Source: Treponema sp. (lineage in GTDB: Bacteria > Spirochaetota > Spirochaetia > Treponematales > Breznakiellaceae). Taken from it: a stretch of 52,841 bases of DNA. The notes under the pieces were generated by a model. The model was not told where the DNA came from, did no database searches, and saw nothing but the letters and a program-made list of their open reading frames with translations. The position numbers and the translations under genes were made by a program. Each line of letters starts with the position of its first letter. Position 1 is the first letter of the stretch. Location: assembly GCA_031278815.1 (NCBI GenBank), contig JAITJS010000026.1, positions 1 through 52,841 on the forward strand, in the 5' to 3' direction. Shown piece by piece: positions 41,777-51,467 of this stretch.

Positions 41777-43326
41777 ATGGTATCAAAAGTCGTTGGATAT
41801 GCCCTGCCGCTGGTATGCGGGGTATTTTTGTTTGCCGGATGTACCACGTACAATAACGAGTATGGGGGGGGCCAGGGGTGATAATACCCAATCCGAACTT
41901 ACCCAACCCGACCTTACGGTAAGGGAGGCTTTCTTCCCTATAGTGGACGCCCTTTCCAGTGCGAGTATTCTACGGGTGAATTCTCACACTATGGCGTATG
42001 TGGGGGAACGGATCGGGAGCAGCTATAAGCTGAACAAGGTAGATTTGGATAATCCCACTACAAAAGTCAGCCTGGATATTGGGGGTAATGTGGCGGTTAT
42101 CACTGCCGGAGGCGGCAAAATTGGCCTTATCCAGGCAGTAGAGCAAGGGTACGAGGCATTTGCCGGGTCGTATACCAAAATATACGATGCCGAAACCCTA
42201 AAGTTGTTAAAAAACATCCCCTTAGCCCCGCCAGCGGCTGAGGGTCGTATCGTGGAACCCCTACACCACCGGGACCCCAGTTTGGCAATCACCGATAAAT
42301 ACGCGGTGGTTCTTACGGAAGACGACGGGTTTTTTAGCAGCGGCGGAGCCCAGCAGTATGTCAGCGTCTACGACATAGCCGGAAGTAAAGGCGCGTCCCA
42401 TACCAATGCGTTCAGCAGCGGCAATGCTGGCGCCAGAGGGGATCCCAATCCCGCGCTGGGCGTTGGCACATTGATGGGCGCGGTCGTGCACGGGGACTAC
42501 ATCATCCTGGGAGGCCCCCCCGGCTGGAAGCAACGCGACAGGGACTGCGGTATTGAAGATCGACGACAGCGGCGATACCCTCACCATTACCAAAGAGACC
42601 CAGGCTACCACCGATTCCGCAGCCAACCACTGGTTCAAGGACAACGGCACGTATGTGCTTGAGTCCAAGAGCAATGGGAAGGTCCAGGTGTGGAAATGGA
42701 ACGGTGCAGACCCACCCACGGTAGTTGGCGAGGTTGATGTAAACGGGAATAACACCGGGAGCATTCAGGCCCTCTGTTTTGACCCGGATGATCCGGCAAA
42801 GGCGTATTTTTATCAAAAAGCCGGCACCGATGCCGGCAACGTGTACAGTGTTGATCTGAGGAGCCCCTCATTGACGAAGACCACACTGTTCAAATTTGAC
42901 CATTGGGTATTTAGCATAACTCCCCGAGGAGGGACGGCTACTTGGTATAATGGCACCTTAACAAGCGGTCTATGGACTATCGAGAAGCAGAGCGATGGTA
43001 CGGATAATTACTTTGTATTCTCCGGCAGCTATAGCTATACGCCATCCGGTGGTACCGCAACCACGGTCGGCGCCGTCTTCACGGTCAAAAACCCGGCAAG
43101 CACCGATTCTTTCGGCGGTACAGTTACTGGGGGCACTGCTGATACTGGCACTATGGATGCTACCGGCAAAGTAAGTGTTGAGACCTTCAACGCCCCCTGG
43201 GGTACCGCGGTACGGACCCTGAAGACCTTCAAGAGTACGTCCGGGGATGTCTACTTCGCGGCCAAAAACTATACCGCCAATGGAGCAGCCTCCAATTACA
43301 AAATGGTGCTTAAGAAGCTGAACTAA
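41777..43326 (+). pseudogene. Lipoprotein gene interrupted at G8 and C7 tracts
   Basis: AGGAGG precedes an ATG starting MVSKVVGYALPL and a lipobox LFAGC, so the product is exported as a lipoprotein. At eight G's (41864-41871) the frame changes; the body ARGDNTQSELTQPDLTVREA is one base off. It continues as a beta-propeller-like domain until seven C's (42515-42521), where the frame changes again to AGSNATGTAVLKIDDSG and runs to the stop at 43324-43326. Removing one base at each tract gives a single 515-residue protein. It could be a true pseudogene, a phase-variable surface lipoprotein or a sequencing artefact. No named family was recognised; a strong terminator follows. Confidence 0.8.
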
Positions 43327-43357
43327 GACCCTCCTCACGAAGAAAAGGACGTGAGCC

Positions 43358-43408
43358 AAGAACAGGGAACCCCCTTTGCCGTAAAGGGATAGTTCCCTGT
43401 TCTTTCTG
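43358..43408 (+). terminator. Strong terminator after the lipoprotein gene
   Basis: A 12-base stem, AAGAACAGGGAA (43358-43369) / TTCCCTGTTCTT (43393-43404), is followed by TCTG. Confidence 0.8.
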
Positions 43409-43559
43409 TTTCCTGCACCGTGGAGGAAATTAAAAATCATCGAAAATGTATCGGAAACCAATTGACAACATCCTTTAAAATCCGCATTGTTCCATTAGTA
43501 TTAAAGATAGGCACAAGGCCTATGCACGTTCATGTTGAAGGGAGGTTGAAAGAGCGCTA

Positions 43560-44690
43560 TTGAAAGGGAGCGATGTAAGCATCAAGGAGATTGCCAAATC
43601 CTTCGGTGACTTTACGGTTTTACATAACATTGAACTAGGGATTAAAAAGGGAGAGTTTTTTTCCCTCCTAGGGCCTTCAGGATGCGGCAAAACGACCCTC
43701 CTTAGGATCATTGCGGGTTTTGAAAGTCCCGATGTGGGAAGCCTCGAGTTTGACGGAGTGGATATCTTAGACCTGCCCCCTAATCAGCGGCAGGCAAATA
43801 CGGTTTTTCAGAACTACGCCCTCTTTCCCCATCTTTCGGTATTTGAAAATGTGGCCTTCCCCTTGCGGATCCGCAAGATCCCTAGGACCCGCATCGCCGC
43901 TCAAGTCAATGAATACCTCCAACTGACCCAGATGGAAGGGCATGCCCATAAGAAACCGAACCAGCTTTCCGGGGGCCAGAAACAGCGGGTCGCCATAGCT
44001 CGGGCCCTCATCAACGAGCCCCGGGTACTCCTCCTGGACGAGCCCCTCTCCGCCCTGGACGCCAAGTTGCGCCAGCACATGCTCATCGAACTGGACCAGA
44101 TCCACGATAAGATTGGCATCACCTTTATCTACGTTACCCATGATCAGCAAGAGGCCCTCTCGGTGTCGGACCGGATCGCGGTGATGAACCAGGGGGATGT
44201 GTTACAGGTGGGAACCCCCCACGAAATCTACGAAAGTCCGGCCACGGACTTCGTGGCCCGGTTCATTGGGGAGACCAACCTCTTCGACGGGGTGGTGGCC
44301 TCTGCGGTGTACCTGGATAAACCGGATCCGGAATATATGGCGGAGCTGGATATACCGGAATTGGGCAGGATCAAGGTTACCACGGTGGATGCGGTGCAGG
44401 TCGGGCAGCAGGTGAGTTTTACCATTCGGCCTGAGAAGATCCTCATTTCCAAGGAAAAACCCGTTACTAAACGGGAGGATATAAACCTCTTCCAGGGTAC
44501 GGTAGATGAGCCTATCTATTCGGGGTTCCAGACCAAATTCTACGTGAAGGTCAGGGATAATGCGCTTATCCGGGTAATGAAGCAGCATGCCAAGTATTCC
44601 GACGAAGGCCCTGACATCCTGTGGCGGGATGAGGTGTTCCTTTCCTGGAGCGCCAATGACGGCTATATCGTCGAGGTAAAAGTATCGTGA
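43560..44690 (+). CDS. potA: Spermidine/putrescine ABC transporter ATP-binding protein
   Basis: 376 residues from a TTG start with GGGAGG about 12 bases upstream. GPSGCGKTT (Walker A, 38-46), [15 protein letters not shown] (signature), [15 protein letters not shown] (Walker B and D-loop) and [13 protein letters not shown] (H-loop) are complete. A C-terminal TOBE domain (~280-370) marks the PotA/CysA class. It powers polyamine uptake with PotB, PotC and PotD. It overlaps potB by four bases. A TTGACA at 43462 with a weak CATTGT 17 bases later may be the promoter. Confidence 0.93.
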   Translation: MKGSDVSIKEIAKSFGDFTVLHNIELGIKKGEFFSLLGPSGCGKTTLLRIIAGFESPDVGSLEFDGVDILDLPPNQRQANTVFQNYALFPHLSVFENVAFPLRIRKIPRTRIAAQVNEYLQLTQMEGHAHKKPNQLSGGQKQRVAIARALINEPRVLLLDEPLSALDAKLRQHMLIELDQIHDKIGITFIYVTHDQQEALSVSDRIAVMNQGDVLQVGTPHEIYESPATDFVARFIGETNLFDGVVASAVYLDKPDPEYMAELDIPELGRIKVTTVDAVQVGQQVSFTIRPEKILISKEKPVTKREDINLFQGTVDEPIYSGFQTKFYVKVRDNALIRVMKQHAKYSDEGPDILWRDEVFLSWSANDGYIVEVKVS

Positions 44691-45565
44691 GCGGTCCGGG
44701 TAAACGGAATTACGGCCCCCTCTATTCGGCACCCATGACCGTGTGGTTCACCCTCTTCTTCCTCACCCCCCTGGTGATCATCGTGGTCTATAGCTTCCTC
44801 AAGAAAGGACTCTACGGCGGGGTGGTGGGAGAATTCTCCCTGGAGGCCTACGGGAGCCTCTCCAACCCCAGCCTGGTCTCTACTACGGTCCGGACGATCC
44901 TCACCTCCATAGTCGCCACGGTGTTGACCATCCTCATTGCCCTACCCTGCGGCTATTTCATGGCCAGGAGCCGGAATCAGACGGTGCTCTTGCTCCTGAT
45001 CATCATCCCCTTTTGGACCAATTTCCTCATCCGGGTTTTTGCCTGGATGAACATCCTGGGGAACAACGGCTTCCTGAACGAATTGTTGCTGCGCCTGGGG
45101 CTGCTGGACGACTATATCCACTTCCTGTACAACCAAAAGACCGTGGTTTTAGTCTTGGTCTATATGTACCTGCCCTACGCGATCCTTCCCCTGTTTGCCA
45201 CCATCGACAAATTCGACTTTTCCCTCTTGGAAGCGGCCCGGGACCTGGGGGCCACCCAGATTGAAGCTATGCTTAAGGTGTTGCTTCCCAACATCAGGAG
45301 CGGTATCTATACCGCGGTGCTCTTCACTTTCATCCCCATTTTCGGCGCCTATGCGGTACCCCTCCTGGTAGGAGGCAAGGATTCTTACATGCTGGGGAAC
45401 GTCATCGCGGATCAGCTCACCAAGTCCCGGAATTGGCCCTTGGCCGCGGCCATCTCCATGGTCCTCACCCTCATTACTACCGTGGGAGTGCTGCTCATGA
45501 CGACCTTGCAGCGGAAGGATGCGGCCCGGAACGAGATATCCAAAGGCAAGGAGGTGCAGCAGTGA
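44687..45565 (+). CDS. potB: Spermidine/putrescine ABC transporter permease (PotB)
   Basis: 292 residues from a GTG start overlapping potA (GTGA). Six membrane helices are visible (MTVWFTLFFLTPLVIIVVY is the first). The EAA loop, EAARDLGATQIEAMLKVLLP, contacts the ATPase. Periplasmic and membrane parts appear complete, and it pairs with PotC. It is very similar in layout to the PotC gene that follows. Confidence 0.93.
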   Translation: MSGPGKRNYGPLYSAPMTVWFTLFFLTPLVIIVVYSFLKKGLYGGVVGEFSLEAYGSLSNPSLVSTTVRTILTSIVATVLTILIALPCGYFMARSRNQTVLLLLIIIPFWTNFLIRVFAWMNILGNNGFLNELLLRLGLLDDYIHFLYNQKTVVLVLVYMYLPYAILPLFATIDKFDFSLLEAARDLGATQIEAMLKVLLPNIRSGIYTAVLFTFIPIFGAYAVPLLVGGKDSYMLGNVIADQLTKSRNWPLAAAISMVLTLITTVGVLLMTTLQRKDAARNEISKGKEVQQ

Positions 45566-46431
45566 GTCTCAAAAGGATCATTCACTACATCGTAACCTCC
45601 TTAAAGCCTGGCGGTTCTCTGGGGGAAGCTGCCCGTCATGCCAAGCGGTCCTATCGGAGCCGGTTCTCCTTTTCCCAAGCGGTTTTTATTGCCACCATTG
45701 GGTTTCTCTTTCTGCCCTTGGTGGCGCTGGTCTTGTACTCCTTTAACGCATCCAAAGGCATGCACTGGACGGGGTTCTCCTTGGTATGGTATGAACAGCT
45801 CTTTTTTCATTCCCGGGATCTGTGGCGATCTTTTTGGAACAGCATGCTCATCGCGGTGAGTTCCGCTGCAAGCGCCACAGTCATCGGTACCCTGGGGGCC
45901 ATAGGGGTAAACTGGTACCGGTTCAAGCTGCGTAACTATGTGCAGATCGTGTCCTTCCTCCCCATGATCCTCCCGGAGATCATCATCGGGGTCTCCCTTT
46001 CCATCTTTTTTGCCGGGATCAAGATGCGCCTGGGACTTTTGACCATCTTCATCGCCCATACCACCTTCAACCTGCCCTTTGTGTTTCTCATGGTCATGGC
46101 CCGATTGGACGAATTCGATTTTTCGATTATCGAGGCTGCCCATGACCTGGGAGCCAACGAGGGGCAGACCCTCTTAAAGGTAACCATCCCTATCTGTATG
46201 CCTGGTATTGTATCGGGTTTCTTAACGGCCATCACCATTTCCCTGGAGGATTTTGTGATCACCTACTTTGTGGCAGGTCCCGGATCCTCAACCCTGCCCT
46301 TGTATATTTACTCGGCCATCCGTTTTGGGGTCTCTCCGGTGATCAACGCCCTATCGGTAGTGATGATCCTGGGTACGGTGTTCCTCACCTATCTTTTGAG
46401 GAATTTCCTCAAATATATCGCCGCTAAATAG
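45562..46431 (+). CDS. potC: Spermidine/putrescine ABC transporter permease (PotC)
   Basis: 289 residues. The start is the GTG at 45562, overlapping the potB stop (GTGA), with AAGGAGG eight bases upstream; a longer frame from 45433 lies inside potB and is not used. Six helices are predicted (FIATIGFLFLPLVALVLYSF is the first), with the EAA loop IEAAHDLGANEGQTLLKVTI. It completes the membrane channel with PotB. A 140-bp gap with its own promoter-like element separates it from potD. Confidence 0.92.
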   Translation: MSLKRIIHYIVTSLKPGGSLGEAARHAKRSYRSRFSFSQAVFIATIGFLFLPLVALVLYSFNASKGMHWTGFSLVWYEQLFFHSRDLWRSFWNSMLIAVSSAASATVIGTLGAIGVNWYRFKLRNYVQIVSFLPMILPEIIIGVSLSIFFAGIKMRLGLLTIFIAHTTFNLPFVFLMVMARLDEFDFSIIEAAHDLGANEGQTLLKVTIPICMPGIVSGFLTAITISLEDFVITYFVAGPGSSTLPLYIYSAIRFGVSPVINALSVVMILGTVFLTYLLRNFLKYIAAK

Positions 46432-46496
46432 AGCGGGCCTCGTGCTTATGCCGTTTCCGCCTGAGGGGTCGTGTTATCCTCAAGGCGATACGGGAG

Positions 46497-46523
46497 GGAT
46501 GGGAATACCATCCTCTATATAAT
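46497..46523 (+). promoter_or_regulatory. Dyad plus -10 box upstream of potD
   Basis: GGATGG (46497-46502), five bases, CCATCC (46508-46513), then TCTA and TATAAT (46518-46523). The block CCATCCTCTAT is identical to that upstream of the FKBP gene. It suggests separate, regulated transcription of potD. Confidence 0.5.
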
Positions 46524-46571
46524 TGTTCTGGTGAAGGCAATGTCTATACGCCTTTACCATAGGAGGAAAAG

Positions 46572-47675
46572 ATGAAGAAAATACCTGTAAGAAGCGCAGT
46601 CCTGCTTCGCACGGGGCCAGGGCTGCTGGGAATAGTGGCCCTTATGTCCCTATTCAGTACCGCCAGCCTCTGGGCCGGGGGAGGCAAGCAAGCGACGAGT
46701 ACATCGAATCGGCTCTATATCTACAACTGGACCTATTATACCCCGCCGTCGATCATCGAGAAGTTTGAAAAGGAATACGGCGTTACGGTCATCTACGATG
46801 AGTTCGCCTCTAACGAGGATATGTATGCCAAGATCCAAGCCGGAGGCAGTGGTTACGATATCATCTTCCCCTCCGGGGATTATGTGTCCATCATGAGCCG
46901 CCAGGGTATGTTCGAGAAGATCGACCGGTCTAAGCTTTCCAATCTGAAGAATATCGATCCCCTGGTCTTACAAAAAGCCACCTATGATCCCGTAATGGAA
47001 TACAGCGTGCCCTATTATTGGGGGGCTGCAGGAGTCGCGGTGAATATTGCCAAGGTGCCAAACTTTGAAAAGAACTGGTCCATTTTTAGCCGCCAGGATC
47101 TGCAGGGCAGGATGACCATGCTTGATGACATGCGGGAAGTCATGGGAGATGCCTTGGTGCATCTGGGATATTCGGTAAACACCAAGAACCCTGCAGAGAT
47201 TGAGGCGGCTAAGAACCTTATCAATCAGGAATGGAAGCCGAATCTGGTTAAGTTTGATGCAGAGGCTTTCGGCAAGGGCTATGCCAACGGGGATTTCTGG
47301 GTGGTCCAGGGCTATGCGGAGGTGGTATACGAGGAGATCGCGGATAACGAGCAATTACGCCGGGATACGGTCTTTTTCATACCCAGCCAAGGGGGGCCCG
47401 CCTACATCGACAGTATGTGCATCTTGAAAGGCTCGAAAAATATCGACTTGGCCCATAAATTTATCGACTTCATCCACCGGCCGGAGATTTATGCGGAGTT
47501 TGCCGACTATTTCGGATTTCCCGCTACCGCCAACATTCCCGCCCGGCAATACCAGAAGGTTACCCCCTATTACCGGACCGAAGACCTGGCTGCCACGGAA
47601 CTGAAAGACGACCTGGGAGCCGCGTTGGATCTCTATAACAACGCTTGGTTTAATTCGATCCGCATCGGGGATTAG
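46572..47675 (+). CDS. potD: Spermidine/putrescine-binding protein (PotD)
   Basis: 367 residues. A signal peptide ends near SLWAGGGKQ. The mature chain begins with the PotD fold: LYIYNWTYYTPPSIIEKFEK, then YDIIFPSGDYVSIMSRQGMF, then YSVPYYWGAAGVAVNI. It is the periplasmic receptor for spermidine or putrescine. GGAGGAAAA precedes the ATG. Its distance from potC and the upstream dyad promoter suggest independent control. A hairpin terminator follows. Confidence 0.93.
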   Translation: MKKIPVRSAVLLRTGPGLLGIVALMSLFSTASLWAGGGKQATSTSNRLYIYNWTYYTPPSIIEKFEKEYGVTVIYDEFASNEDMYAKIQAGGSGYDIIFPSGDYVSIMSRQGMFEKIDRSKLSNLKNIDPLVLQKATYDPVMEYSVPYYWGAAGVAVNIAKVPNFEKNWSIFSRQDLQGRMTMLDDMREVMGDALVHLGYSVNTKNPAEIEAAKNLINQEWKPNLVKFDAEAFGKGYANGDFWVVQGYAEVVYEEIADNEQLRRDTVFFIPSQGGPAYIDSMCILKGSKNIDLAHKFIDFIHRPEIYAEFADYFGFPATANIPARQYQKVTPYYRTEDLAATELKDDLGAALDLYNNAWFNSIRIGD

Positions 47676-47704
47676 CAACAGCCTCAAGGGACACCGTAGG
47701 AAGT

Positions 47705-47734
47705 ATGGGGGCCTTGCCCCCATGCATCTCTTTT
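47705..47734. terminator. Terminator between potD and the DJ-1 gene
   Basis: ATGGGGGC-CTT-GCCCCCAT, an eight-base stem, is followed by GCATCTCTTTT. It lies between two converging genes and may serve both strands. Confidence 0.7.
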
Positions 47735-48311
47735 AGAGTAATACCGCAGACGCTATCTTTTGGGCAGTATCCGGATCCGTCAAGTATGCAATAATCGCCG
47801 TGGCCCAGACGCCTGCGGTTCCTGCCCCACGACTGGTGATGATGTTTCCGTCCCGGACCACCTTTTCTTCCACCCACTGAGCCCCGGAAACCGTGGTTTC
47901 CATGCCGGGAAAGCAGGTAAAACGGCGGTCTTGTAAGAGCCCCAAGGGAAAGAGCACCACCGCCGGGGACGCGCAGATAGCAGCCACGAGTTTTCCCGCC
48001 GCAGCCATATCCTTTACCAGCGTGATTACGGTTTCAGATGCAGCGAGATGGGATGCTCCGGGCATACCGCCGGGAAGAAGCACCCCATCCCAGAAAGCTG
48101 CGGATCCCTGTCCCGCGTTCGCCAATGCTTCAAGGGTGGAATCTGCCAGGATCCATAAGCCGTGGGCTCCCTGCACCTGCAAACCCGCGTCCCCAGAAGC
48201 AATGGAGACCACCTTTACCTCAATCCCCGCCCGGCGAAGGTAATCTATGGGGGTGATGGCTTCCACCTCCTCAAAACCTTCAGCCAAGAGTACCAGTACC
48301 TTTTTCGACAT
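47733..48311 (-). CDS. DJ-1/PfpI-family protein
   Basis: 192 residues of the DJ-1/ThiJ type. VLVLLAEGFEEVEAITPID holds the conserved Glu, and VAAICASPAVVLFPLGLL holds the nucleophilic Cys on the elbow. Members act as glyoxalases, deglycases or stress chaperones, and the exact role is open. AAGGAG precedes the ATG on the minus strand. It is monocistronic, with potD converging and the phosphofructokinase gene diverging. Confidence 0.9.
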   Translation of the reverse strand: MSKKVLVLLAEGFEEVEAITPIDYLRRAGIEVKVVSIASGDAGLQVQGAHGLWILADSTLEALANAGQGSAAFWDGVLLPGGMPGASHLAASETVITLVKDMAAAGKLVAAICASPAVVLFPLGLLQDRRFTCFPGMETTVSGAQWVEEKVVRDGNIITSRGAGTAGVWATAIIAYLTDPDTAQKIASAVLL

Positions 48312-48537
48312 ACCTAACTCCTTGTAATATAACGTGAGTTTGACAGCATCTCGCGCCCGTATACGCGGTAGGTATAACGGGTAACGCTATAAGCCTGATC
48401 CCTGGCGGTGTCCAGGCGCGTCTTGTTCCCGCCGAACTCGCGTTACTATATTTTCCTTATGGCCCTCCTAGGGAGAGCTCGTTTTCTCCTGGGTCGTGTC
48501 ATACTTTCCTATAACGCTGCACTATAAAACGATAGCC
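48312..48537. other. Intergenic region between divergent DJ-1 and pfk genes
   Basis: About 230 bases of mixed composition without a supported gene. The left part holds the DJ-1 ribosome-binding site. A CTCC-TAGG-GGAG-like dyad lies near 48466-48478. Nothing else is recognisable. Confidence 0.5.
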
Positions 48538-48582
48538 TTGTGTATTCATCAAAAGTCCATATAATACTATATATTATATAGT
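48538..48582 (+). promoter_or_regulatory. pfk promoter with an overlapping dyad
   Basis: TTGTGT (48538-48543) and TATAAT (48560-48565) are 16 bp apart. Directly after the -10, ACTATATA-T-TATATAGT (48566-48582) is a perfect 8+1+8 inverted repeat placed over the expected transcription start, as an operator would be. Confidence 0.5.
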
Positions 48583-48638
48583 AGAAATACTCCTATTATA
48601 CCAGCTATCTACAAACTAAGCAAAAGAGAGGGCTACCC

Positions 48639-49988
48639 ATGAATGAAACCTTTGATTTTACCATTGAGGAATTGGGAAAACGTAATATCAAATCCCCTAT
48701 TATGATGTCGAATGTGAAGGGCGATTTTATCGCTAATTATGTTACCGACGATCAATTTATCCGGCTCAGCGCCGATGTGGCCTTGGGAGACCAAGTACGG
48801 ATTGAACGAAGAGAGGTTTTTGAGTGTGCAGGGCCCCGGGAGATGATCTATTTCATGCCTGCCCATGTGCACGCAGGCATCGTCAGTTGTGGCGGTCTAT
48901 GTCCGGGGATCAACGATGTGATCCGGGCTATTGTCCGGTGTCTGTGGTTCCGATATGGGGTACATCGGATTACCGGAATCCGTTACGGGTACAAGGGGTT
49001 CCTCCCGGAGTACCAGTATCCGATCCGGGAATTGAATCCTGAGAATGTGGATAATATCCATAAGCTGGGGGGAACCTATTTGGGAAGCGCCCGGGGCGGG
49101 GGCAAAGAGGTAAGTAAAATCGTTGATGCCATGGAGCAGCTTAACCTCAATATGCTGTTTACTATAGGTGGAGACGGAACCCAGCGGGGTTCCCTGGACA
49201 TTGCCGAGGAAATAAGCAAGCGCAAACTGAAGATCGCCATAGTGGGCATACCCAAGACCGTAGACAATGACTTTGCCTTTATACAAAAGTCCTTTGGCTT
49301 TGATACCGCAGTGGCTAAGGCAGTGGACGTAGTAGCTGCGGCCCACATGGAGGCCAATTCTCAGATTAACGGTATCGGCTTAGTCAAACTCATGGGGAGG
49401 GAGTCGGGGTTCATTGCCGCGCATACCGCCCTGGCGAGCCATGAGGTGAATTTTGTGCTTATTCCCGAAGTGCCTTTCAACCTGGAGGGGTATAATGGCT
49501 TTTTGCACCACTTGGAAGAACGGCTTAGAAAACGCAAGCATGCAGTGGTGGTGGTGGCTGAGGGGGCCATGCAAGATCAGTTGGTTAAGGATGTGAAAAC
49601 CGATGCCGGGGGTAATCTCAAAATGGCTGATGTAGGTACCTATCTACGGGACCGGATCCAAAGTCATTTTGACGAGAAAAAGATGGAGATCAACTTAAAG
49701 TACATCGATCCCAGTTATATCATTCGGTCCGCTCCTGCAGAGCCAGGGGATTCCATTTACTGTGAGCGCTTGGGGAATGCCGCGGCTCATGCGGCTATGG
49801 CAGGAAAAACCAAGGTCATCATCGGCTTGGTGAACAACGAATTCGTGCACCTGCCTATGTCCGCGGTTATTTCCCACCGCAGCCACGTGGATCCTGAGGG
49901 CAATCTCTGGCGGGACACCCTGGATGCTACCCATCAGCCGATCCTCATGGTAAATCAATTCAATGACAAACCGGTGATTAGTGACTAA
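48639..49988 (+). CDS. 6-phosphofructokinase (cluster X type)
   Basis: 449 residues. [33 protein letters not shown] and [19 protein letters not shown] are family signatures. The Gly in GGDGT favours ATP as donor, as in the longer trypanosome/spirochaete group; pyrophosphate enzymes usually have GGDD. It phosphorylates fructose 6-phosphate in glycolysis. AAAGAGAGG precedes the ATG. The stop lies ten bases before the best start of the LarA-like gene, so the two are probably co-translated. The phosphoryl donor is inferred from sequence only. Confidence 0.88.
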   Translation: MNETFDFTIEELGKRNIKSPIMMSNVKGDFIANYVTDDQFIRLSADVALGDQVRIERREVFECAGPREMIYFMPAHVHAGIVSCGGLCPGINDVIRAIVRCLWFRYGVHRITGIRYGYKGFLPEYQYPIRELNPENVDNIHKLGGTYLGSARGGGKEVSKIVDAMEQLNLNMLFTIGGDGTQRGSLDIAEEISKRKLKIAIVGIPKTVDNDFAFIQKSFGFDTAVAKAVDVVAAAHMEANSQINGIGLVKLMGRESGFIAAHTALASHEVNFVLIPEVPFNLEGYNGFLHHLEERLRKRKHAVVVVAEGAMQDQLVKDVKTDAGGNLKMADVGTYLRDRIQSHFDEKKMEINLKYIDPSYIIRSAPAEPGDSIYCERLGNAAAHAAMAGKTKVIIGLVNNEFVHLPMSAVISHRSHVDPEGNLWRDTLDATHQPILMVNQFNDKPVISD

Positions 49989-49998
49989 GGGGATGGAA

Positions 49999-51342
49999 AT
50001 GATCTATGTTGCTCAAGGAGCAGTGCAGGAGGATATACCAGACCAGAGGCTCGAGGAGCTTTTTTCCCAGGCTCTCGCTAAGGCGCTTGAAGATTTAGGT
50101 GCTGCAGGACCGGTGCTCATCCTGCCTCCCGATATAACCCGCTTCCATTCTCGGGCAGGGTATTTTACCGACCTCGCCTGTCGGGAACTGGCAAGCAATG
50201 GAAAGACCCCCTTAGGAGGGGTCATGCCTGCTTTGGGGACCCATATAGCCATGACCAAGGCGGAACTGAGCCGTATGTTCCCCGGAACCTCCCCTGATAA
50301 ATTCATCTCCCATGATTGGCGGCAAGATGTGGTAGAGTTGGGCCGGCTGGAAGCGGACTGGATCGCCGAAGTTTCACAAGGGGCAGTCCATTACGATTGG
50401 CCGGTCCAGGTAAATAAGTTGCTGCGGGACGGAGGCTTTTCTCTGATCCTTTCTATTGGCCAAGTGGTACCCCATGAGGTAGTGGGTATGGCCAATCATG
50501 CAAAGAATATTTTTGTGGGAACCGGCGGCAAAGAAGCCATTGACAAGAGCCATTTTGTAGGAGCTTCCTATGGGATGGAGCGGATGATGGGCCGAACCGA
50601 TACCCCGGTTCGGGCCATGTTTGACGAGGGAATTCGCCGTTTTAGCAAGTACTTGCCTCCCATCCTCTGGATTTTGACCGTAGTGGGCGCCCGGACTGAT
50701 GCAGAAGCCACGGCCGCAGGTAAGCCGCGGGGCTCTTTGGCGGTTCGGGGGTTGTATATCGGATTTGGCCGGGACTGTTTTGAAGCGGCTGCTACGCTTG
50801 CCCGGGAGGTAAACGTGGATATTCTGGAGGAGCCTATCCAGAAAGCCGTGGTATACCTAGACCCTGAAGAATTCCGCAGTACCTGGCTGGGAAACAAGGG
50901 GATTTACCGGACTCGTATGGCTATGGCCGATGGCGGGGAGCTCTTGATTCTGGCTCCAGGGCTTGAACGGTTCGGGGAAGATCCGGGGAATGACCTGCTT
51001 ATTCGTAAGCATGGGTACCGGCCCGGAAAGGTCATCCAGGAGCGGGTGAGCCAAGACCCTGAGCTTGCCGGGAGCCTTTCTGCGGCAGCCCATCTCATTC
51101 ACGGTTCCAGTGAAGGCCGGTTTACCGTACGCTACTGTCCTGGTCCGGGCCTATCCCAGGCAGAGGTTGAAGGAGTGGGCTACGAGTGGGGGGATCTGGC
51201 AGAAGGCTTGTCCCGGTATGCTCCCAAGACCTTGGGCTTGGGCTGGAATATCCTGCCCGATGGGGAACAGATCTTCTTTGTACCCAATCCGGCCCTGGGG
51301 CTTTGGGCAGAGCAAAGCCGGTTTTATCCACAGTCGTCTTAA
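49999..51342 (+). CDS. LarA/DUF2088-family protein (lactate-racemase-like)
   Basis: About 447 residues. ILPPDITRFHSRAGYF, ALGTHIAMTKAELSRMFPG and VVPHEVVGMANHAKNIFVG match the nickel-pincer racemase family (LarA), including the His residues seen in such motifs. The substrate is a 2-hydroxyacid by analogy; true lactate racemase is not shown. AAGGGG lies six bases before the ATG at 49999; a GTG at 49981 and an ATG at 49993 are in frame, and the GTG overlaps the pfk end by eight bases. No larB, larC or larE is in the window. Confidence 0.8.
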   Translation: MIYVAQGAVQEDIPDQRLEELFSQALAKALEDLGAAGPVLILPPDITRFHSRAGYFTDLACRELASNGKTPLGGVMPALGTHIAMTKAELSRMFPGTSPDKFISHDWRQDVVELGRLEADWIAEVSQGAVHYDWPVQVNKLLRDGGFSLILSIGQVVPHEVVGMANHAKNIFVGTGGKEAIDKSHFVGASYGMERMMGRTDTPVRAMFDEGIRRFSKYLPPILWILTVVGARTDAEATAAGKPRGSLAVRGLYIGFGRDCFEAAATLAREVNVDILEEPIQKAVVYLDPEEFRSTWLGNKGIYRTRMAMADGGELLILAPGLERFGEDPGNDLLIRKHGYRPGKVIQERVSQDPELAGSLSAAAHLIHGSSEGRFTVRYCPGPGLSQAEVEGVGYEWGDLAEGLSRYAPKTLGLGWNILPDGEQIFFVPNPALGLWAEQSRFYPQSS

Positions 51343-51467
51343 GGAAGGCAGTACTTCTTAGGGCTTGAGCGAAGTGCCCCAGTATATACTAACCTTTGGG
51401 TAGCTTGACCTACAGGTTGCCGCGTGTTTATAGACGAATCAGCTTGTATCCGGTATACTAAGCCCTA

